Of a stretch of 44,131 bases of DNA, positions 40,950-44,131 are shown in pieces (the stretch's first letter is position 1; each line of letters opens with the position of its first letter). A program made the position numbers and the translations under genes. The notes below the pieces were generated by a model. That model saw only the letters and a list, made by a program, of their open reading frames with translations. It had not been told where the DNA came from and did not search any database. This stretch comes from a virus: the IMG/VR virus record IMGVR_UViG_3300045947_000230, positions 1 through 44,131 of that record, one strand, 5' to 3'.

Positions 40950-41633
40950 GCGAGTATGTGATTGGCCCCGGGGTGGCTGACGCCATCAACGCTGCCGGCG
41001 ATGAGGCGAGGTCTGACGAGCAATACATCATCCTGCGGGAAGGTCACAAGATCTCGCAGACGTTCGGTAGGGATGCCACCTACTACTGGATGGAGGTCGA
41101 CAACGCTGTGAAGCGTTGTCCCTTTTGAATGGGATGTTGAGGAGCTCCCGCCGCCGAGCGGCATTAGCTGGGACGCCCACGCCCCGATGCCCGGCCAGCT
41201 GTACGACTGGACGTGCTCGGCCTGTGCGCTCGAGTTCGTGCTCAGGGCAACTGGGCTCGACCCAGGGTCGGGCGACATCTACGCCAATCGCGAGCGGACC
41301 GCGTACCAGATCGGCTATCCCGACAACATCAACCCGGCTTGGGGGCTGACGGACGGCTCGGGCCGTGCGTTGCAGGACGTCCTGGCCACCTACGGCCAGC
41401 GCAGCGAGCAGAGCTGGCTCGACTTCGACACCGTCTACCAGTTGGCGACGAGCACCACGGGCATGATGTCGGGTGCCGAGTGGTATCACTGGGTTGCGCT
41501 CCGCGGGGTATCGGGCGACAACCTGTGGATTGCCAACTCGGCGCCCGGCTACCGCGGGATCTGGGACGTGCTCACGTGCGAGGACTTCAACCGATTGGGC
41601 GGCTTCAGCGTCGTGTGGCTGGTCGAAGGATGA
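40946..41633 (+). CDS. C39-like peptidase/endolysin, split by a +1 frameshift
   Basis: Two frames encode one protein. Frame A (ATG 40946 to TGA 41128; SEYVIGPGVADAINAAGDEA) gives 60 residues. Frame B continues in +1: coding PFEWDVEELPPPSGISWDAH and DWTCSACALEFVLRATGLD, ending at TGA 41631-41633; ATG 41187 is an internal start. The Cys (codons 41214, 41223), WYHWVALRG (His codon 41487) and LWIANSAPGY fit a C39/papain-like fold, so a cell-wall peptidase role next to the holins is likely. The joined product would be about 228 residues. Sequence error, mutation or programmed frameshifting could explain the split. Confidence 0.68.
41099..41128 (+). promoter_or_regulatory. Hairpin and slippery-like site at the frameshift
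   Basis: GACAACGCT-GTGA-AGCGTTGTC (41099-41120) is a perfect 9-bp stem closed by a GNRA tetraloop. It is followed directly by CCC-TTT-TGA (41120-41128) in the first frame. TTT followed by TGA lets tRNA-Phe re-pair after a +1 slip, as in the CTT-TGA site of prfB, but the usual upstream Shine-Dalgarno spur is missing. The T-run also makes it look like an intrinsic terminator. Confidence 0.5.
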
Positions 41634-41637
41634 GACG

Positions 41638-41886
41638 GTGCCGCGGCTCGAGGCTCCGATCTGGCACGGGACGCTGGCGGAGTCCTACGACCTGGCTGTC
41701 GTCCTCGAGCACCACTGCGAATGCATGCAGCTCAAGCGTCGCTGCCCTGCCCACGCCGCCATGCTCGAGCAGCGCTTTATCGACGGGCTGCTCTACGCCC
41801 GTTATCTGGTGCCTCAGCTGAGGCAAGAGGAGTTCGAATGCAGATCACCACAGTCGGAAATATGGCGATCACTATTGGATGGCTGA
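41638..41886 (+). CDS. Conserved lysis-region protein (82 aa)
   Basis: GTG 41638 follows the endolysin stop. EAPIWHGTLAESYDLAVVLE, then HHCECMQLKRRCPAHAAMLE, carries two CxC/C-type ligands and reads like the short Cys/His-containing proteins found next to such endolysins in environmental phages. It is helical and soluble. The 3' end overlaps the holin gene by 49 nt. Function unknown. Confidence 0.62.
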   Translation: MPRLEAPIWHGTLAESYDLAVVLEHHCECMQLKRRCPAHAAMLEQRFIDGLLYARYLVPQLRQEEFECRSPQSEIWRSLLDG

Positions 41887-41999
41887 TCGCGCTGCTGGTC
41901 CTGATCCTGGCGATCCTGGGGGTGGTGGGCGTGGTGCCGAATAGCGCGACGGTGGTGTTCGGGCTGATCGCAGCCTTGGCGGTAGCACGCCTGACCTGA
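41838..41999 (+). CDS. Two-span membrane protein, probable holin (53 aa)
   Basis: After a short polar start (QITTVGNMA) come two hydrophobic helices (ITIGWLIALLVLILAILGVV and ATVVFGLIAALAVA) joined by a short VPNS turn. Start ATG 41838 follows AGAGGAG. Small two-span proteins next to the endolysin at the end of the late operon are usually holins that permeabilise the membrane for lysis. Confidence 0.68.
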   Translation: MQITTVGNMAITIGWLIALLVLILAILGVVGVVPNSATVVFGLIAALAVARLT

Positions 42000-42000
42000 G

Positions 42001-42252
42001 ATGGAAGAGCAGGCGATTTACCGTCCTGAACCCCCACCGCGGGGATTGCCTGCCGACCAGACGGAGCTGCTCCAGAGCCGCTACGAGCTGGTCTACCTGA
42101 TCTTCCAGTTCTTGATTAGCCTCGCGGTCCTGGTGGGCGTGTTCCTGCTAATTGTGGTGTTTCAGGAAGGGGCGATTGCCAGCGGCGGAGTGGCGTTAGC
42201 AGCGATCGTGGTGTCGTACTGGTTCGGCATCAGCGGCAAGAAGCTGCACTGA
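42001..42252 (+). CDS. Membrane protein, holin/antiholin-like (83 aa)
   Basis: ATG 42001 directly follows the holin stop. A polar Pro-rich N-terminus (YRPEPPPRGLPADQTELLQS) precedes two membrane spans (LVYLIFQFLISLAVLVGVFL with LLIVV, and GVALAAIVVSYWFGI). It ends with a basic tail (SGKKLH). This is the last plus-strand gene of the late operon. It could be a second holin, an antiholin or an anchor. Confidence 0.65.
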   Translation: MEEQAIYRPEPPPRGLPADQTELLQSRYELVYLIFQFLISLAVLVGVFLLIVVFQEGAIASGGVALAAIVVSYWFGISGKKLH

Positions 42253-42262
42253 GGCAGATCTA

Positions 42263-42547
42263 CTACTTCTTATCGTGACCAAGAGCATCGGCTAGTTCTT
42301 GGACATGGTCGCATGCATCCTTGAGCAATGGGCAATCGACTAACGCCTGCGCCGCCGCCCTCAGCCGCGCGCGTTCAACGTCTGCCTCAGCGAACAACTT
42401 CGACAACGCATCCCTGTCATGTTCCAACTGCGCCTCATGTACCCGCAGCCGCTCGATCTCGGCGCGAAGTTCGTCAATGTCGAAGTTTGTAACTAGCGCT
42501 TGAGGCTGGCTCGCGCCCGATGCCTGATGGGTGACCTTGGTCGTCAT
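42263..42547 (-). CDS. Coiled-coil protein (94 aa)
   Basis: Long charged helix (IDELRAEIERLRVHEAQLEH) with heptad repeats, then RDALSKLFAEADVERARLRA. A helical tail has two Cys (LVDCPLLKDACDHVQEL). AAGGGAGTGAC before ATG 42547 is a strong ribosome site, and the start overlaps the upstream stop (ATGA). Such small leucine-zipper phage proteins are of unknown function; multimerisation is likely. Confidence 0.7.
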   Translation of the reverse strand: MTTKVTHQASGASQPQALVTNFDIDELRAEIERLRVHEAQLEHDRDALSKLFAEADVERARLRAAAQALVDCPLLKDACDHVQELADALGHDKK

Positions 42548-42765
42548 GTCACTCCCTTAGCGTTACCAAGTGCTTCGAGAGCGATTTCAACGAGGGGGGC
42601 GCGTTCCATGTAATCGCCTTTCTGGCCCTTGACGATGATTGCCTCTAGCGCCGCCCGCAGCCGCTCGTTCTCGGCGCGGAGTTCGTCGCGCTCGCGGGTC
42701 ACTTCGCGCAATACGCTTGAGACGCCTGACACGGCTTTCACGGCATGCTCAGTCTTGTCAGTCAT
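42544..42765 (-). CDS. Coiled-coil protein (73 aa)
   Basis: ATG 42765 (MTDKTEHAVK) follows AAGGAGTGAT and is preferred over the longer frame (to 42903), whose extra part overlaps the zinc-finger gene. The core (RERDELRAENERLRAALEAI, preceded by SSVLREVT) shares the RxELRAExERLR phrase with the downstream gene, so the two are probably paralogues. ATGA overlap with the next gene. Confidence 0.7.
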   Translation of the reverse strand: MTDKTEHAVKAVSGVSSVLREVTRERDELRAENERLRAALEAIIVKGQKGDYMERAPLVEIALEALGNAKGVT

Positions 42766-42766
42766 A

Positions 42767-42949
42767 TCACTCCTTATGGTGACCAAGCAGTTGGACGACT
42801 CGCCAATCGCGCCAACCTGCGGGGCTGGTCTTGGCAATCGACTCAGCGAAACGCTGGGCGGCATCAGGGCTGGCGGCGAGGCAAAACCAGCAGCGGTCAG
42901 CATCGACGTTCTCGGCCAGACAGTTCGTGCAGTGCCAGGTCTTGGTCAC
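42767..42949 (-). CDS. Zinc-ribbon protein (60 aa)
   Basis: WHCTNCLAENVDADRCWFCL is a clear four-Cys zinc ribbon (RanBP2-like spacing) at the N-terminus, followed by an amphipathic helix (AAQRFAESIAKT). It uses GTG 42949; GGAGTGA lies about 14 nt upstream. The stop lies 1 nt before the next gene. Function unknown, possibly protein or RNA binding. Confidence 0.68.
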   Translation of the reverse strand: MTKTWHCTNCLAENVDADRCWFCLAASPDAAQRFAESIAKTSPAGWRDWRVVQLLGHHKE

Positions 42950-42977
42950 ACTAACGGCACATCACTCCATATGTCTA

Positions 42978-43460
42978 TCAAGATGGCAGTCGTTCAAGGA
43001 CGAGTAGTTTGCCGTCGCCGTTCGTGCCCGCGTTGCGCCAGCCAGCTCGAATGAAGCAACGTCCTGGGTCACGCTTTTTGCGAATCTTGCCTGGATTGAC
43101 ATATGTATAGTGGCGTTCGCCCGGCCATCGCCAGTCTGCCAGGAGGTCAGCTTCCTTGATGAGGTCCGACGAAAGGATCGGCCCTTCATTCCGGAAAACG
43201 CTACAGACCACGCCGTGCTGACTGCCATTGCGGTTCAAGCCATCGGGATAGCGTTTCCAGACCCACAGCGCGAGGCAATCGACAGTCATCAACACGATGC
43301 GTTGTCCCCCACCCACGATGCCGCCCTCACGGCCAGCCAACTTGGCTGCACGTTGTCTGGGCAACTGCCGATTGGCTACTGAACTGTAGTGACGCAGATA
43401 CAGACCCACGGCGCGCGGATCTTTGTCGCTTACGGCTAGCCAATGGCCGTCGTCGATCAC
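42978..43460 (-). CDS. Conserved phage protein of unknown function (160 aa)
   Basis: GHWLAVSDKDPRAVGLYLRH, then LMTVDCLALWVWKRYPDGLN, GVVCSVFRNEGPILSSDLIK, LADWRWPGERHYTYVNPGKI and DPGRCFIRAGW. I recognise this pattern from unrelated environmental phages and bacterial genomes, but its function is not known. GTG 43460 lies 10 nt after the -10 of a good promoter, so it is nearly leaderless. Part of the C-terminal motif (KIRxxxDPGxCFxxAGF/W) also appears at the start of the transporter gene at 10811. Confidence 0.75.
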   Translation of the reverse strand: MIDDGHWLAVSDKDPRAVGLYLRHYSSVANRQLPRQRAAKLAGREGGIVGGGQRIVLMTVDCLALWVWKRYPDGLNRNGSQHGVVCSVFRNEGPILSSDLIKEADLLADWRWPGERHYTYVNPGKIRKKRDPGRCFIRAGWRNAGTNGDGKLLVLERLPS

Positions 43461-43470
43461 AGCGCGCGAA

Positions 43471-43499
43471 TTTAAACATTACGTCTTGCGTGCTGTCAG
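43471..43499 (-). promoter_or_regulatory. Promoter for minus-strand operon (43460 to 42263)
   Basis: On the minus strand, CTGACA (43499-43494) matches -35 at five of six positions; a 17-nt spacer follows, then TTTAAA (43476-43471). Ten bases separate it from the GTG at 43460. It overlaps the end of the gene at 43496. Confidence 0.6.
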
Positions 43500-43657
43500 C
43501 CCGACGAGCCGGGCTGCCAGTTACGGCTCAGCCACTGTTGAAGGTGGAACCCAAGTTCGTCATCGCCAATATGCTCACGCACGATATCTTCGAGCGTCCG
43601 TAGCCGCTCAATCTCAGACTCGTACTGGTTGGACTTGCCAGGCGCACCGGTTTTCAT
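43496..43657 (-). CDS. Small helical protein (53 aa)
   Basis: ATG 43657 (MKTGAPGKSNQYESEIERLR) follows GTGAGGGC; an in-frame TTG at 43711 would extend it by 18 residues. The ESEIERLRTLEDIVREHIGD segment is a coiled-coil-type helix related in style to the downstream coiled-coil genes. Its end WLSRNWQPGSSG is polar. Function unknown. Confidence 0.58.
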   Translation of the reverse strand: MKTGAPGKSNQYESEIERLRTLEDIVREHIGDDELGFHLQQWLSRNWQPGSSG

Positions 43658-43717
43658 GCCCTCACTGGGGTTCGGCAAGCTCGGACCTGGCAACCGTCGC
43701 TTGCGAGTCAAAGCCCG

Positions 43718-43792
43718 TCACTTCATAGTGCAGGCTACTGCCAGCCATAGTGCCAACATGTAGCCGATTGCGAATGCAAGAAGGATTTCCAT
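43718..43792 (-). CDS. Possible 24-residue membrane peptide
   Basis: ATG 43792 opens MEILLAFAIGYMLALWLAVA, followed by CTMK, a single hydrophobic helix. It lies just upstream of the helical gene and has no strong Shine-Dalgarno. Tiny membrane peptides are common in phage genomes, but support here is only composition and position. Confidence 0.38.
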   Translation of the reverse strand: MEILLAFAIGYMLALWLAVACTMK

Positions 43793-44004
43793 CGAGGTAG
43801 AACTATCGGCACATAGATCTATCAAGCATCGTTCTGTATAGTCAGTGCTGGACACGAACGAGCGCCACGGGTTGCCGTGGAGATTGTTGGATGGAGATCA
43901 GCGCGATCCATGCCTTGGCGATGACGCTACTCATGGGACTGCAGTAGCCGAGCGGAGGTAGCTCAACCAGCCCATATCGCCTGTGCCCACTTTGCTAGAC
44001 ATAT
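43793..44004. other. Intergenic region across the circular junction
   Basis: No convincing gene. It contains ATAGATCTAT (43813-43822), echoed by GTAGATCTAC at 44011-44020 (7-16), and a perfect CCACGG-GTTG-CCGTGG hairpin (43865-43880). On the minus strand a TATACA box (43845-43840) could be a -10. Two very short overlapping frames (MSSKVGTGDMGW and MSSVIAKAWIALIS) are present but unsupported. It separates the zinc-finger genes at 13-469 from the downstream minus-strand genes. Confidence 0.4.
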
Positions 44005-44131
44005 CCACAAGTAGATCTACCTAACGTCGGCTGGGCCACGGATGCAGTCGTGGCGGCGCACCGGGTAGAGCTCGTCGTGCGTCTTACAGAAGAAGGCGCG
44101 GCACAGTGGGCACCACGTCTCGATAGCTGCT

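Noticed and set aside
1-44131. CRISPR arrays, tRNA or rRNA genes
   Set aside because: No repeat-spacer pattern, no tRNA T-arm/anticodon arrangement and no rRNA-like sequence were seen on reading. The Gln-codon repeats at 22100-22950 are protein low complexity, not an array.

Overview
The window is a complete, circularly assembled genome of a temperate tailed phage (or excised prophage). The last 127 bases (44005-44131) repeat the first 127 exactly, as an assembler leaves at the ends of a circular contig, so the real molecule is about 44,004 bp. It is GC-rich, densely packed and full of 4-nt stop/start overlaps (ATGA, GTGA). The host cannot be fixed from sequence. Composition, GTG/TTG starts and the style of the small conserved proteins suggest a GC-rich environmental bacterium such as a Chloroflexota or Actinomycetota member; this is inference. 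TerS, TerL, portal, an HK97-type capsid, a connector-like protein, a large beta-rich nozzle-like protein, fibres and a giant internal-virion-type protein are present. I see no tape-measure, tail-tube or sheath gene, so a short-tailed (podovirus-like) particle is the best inference.

Layout. (1) Lysogeny: a large serine integrase (720-2120, +) faces a small XRE repressor (2240-2440, -), followed by a control region (2441-2777). (2) Early plus-strand operon 2778-12701: small hypothetical genes, a secreted lytic transglycosylase, an SSB-like protein, HTH, vWA and RHH proteins, a VRR-NUC nuclease, a primase-polymerase/helicase, an iteron array that looks like a replication origin (9157-9305), a zinc-ribbon/J-domain protein, a RecB/Cas4-like nuclease, and then a VUT/YhhQ-type queuosine-precursor transporter, a DpdA-like transglycosylase and a methyltransferase-like protein. 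(3) An eight-gene minus-strand operon, 15780 to 12698, with a GP88-like protein. (4) Late plus-strand operon 15962-42252: packaging, head, virion enzymes, tail and lysis. (5) A minus-strand operon from about 43792 to 42263, joined through the circular junction to two zinc-finger genes (469 to 13).

How the parts work together. The transporter, DpdA and possibly the GP88-like protein form a plausible salvage-type 7-deazaguanine DNA modification cassette: precursor is imported rather than made (no FolE/QueD/QueE/QueC is seen) and inserted into phage DNA in place of guanine. This is the strongest candidate for an unusual system here.

Other notable signals are a capsid gene whose natural N-terminus has no standard start codon (ACG at 31942 after a perfect Shine-Dalgarno), a frameshifted C39-like endolysin gene with a perfect hairpin just before CCC-TTT-TGA, a tandem pair of GTGAAAC-N6-GTTTCAC inverted repeats before terL, promoters that would give leaderless or nearly leaderless mRNAs, a 1976-residue polyvalent virion protein with LT, NlpC/P60 and GNAT-like domains, and about nine tiny Cys-rich zinc-finger proteins.
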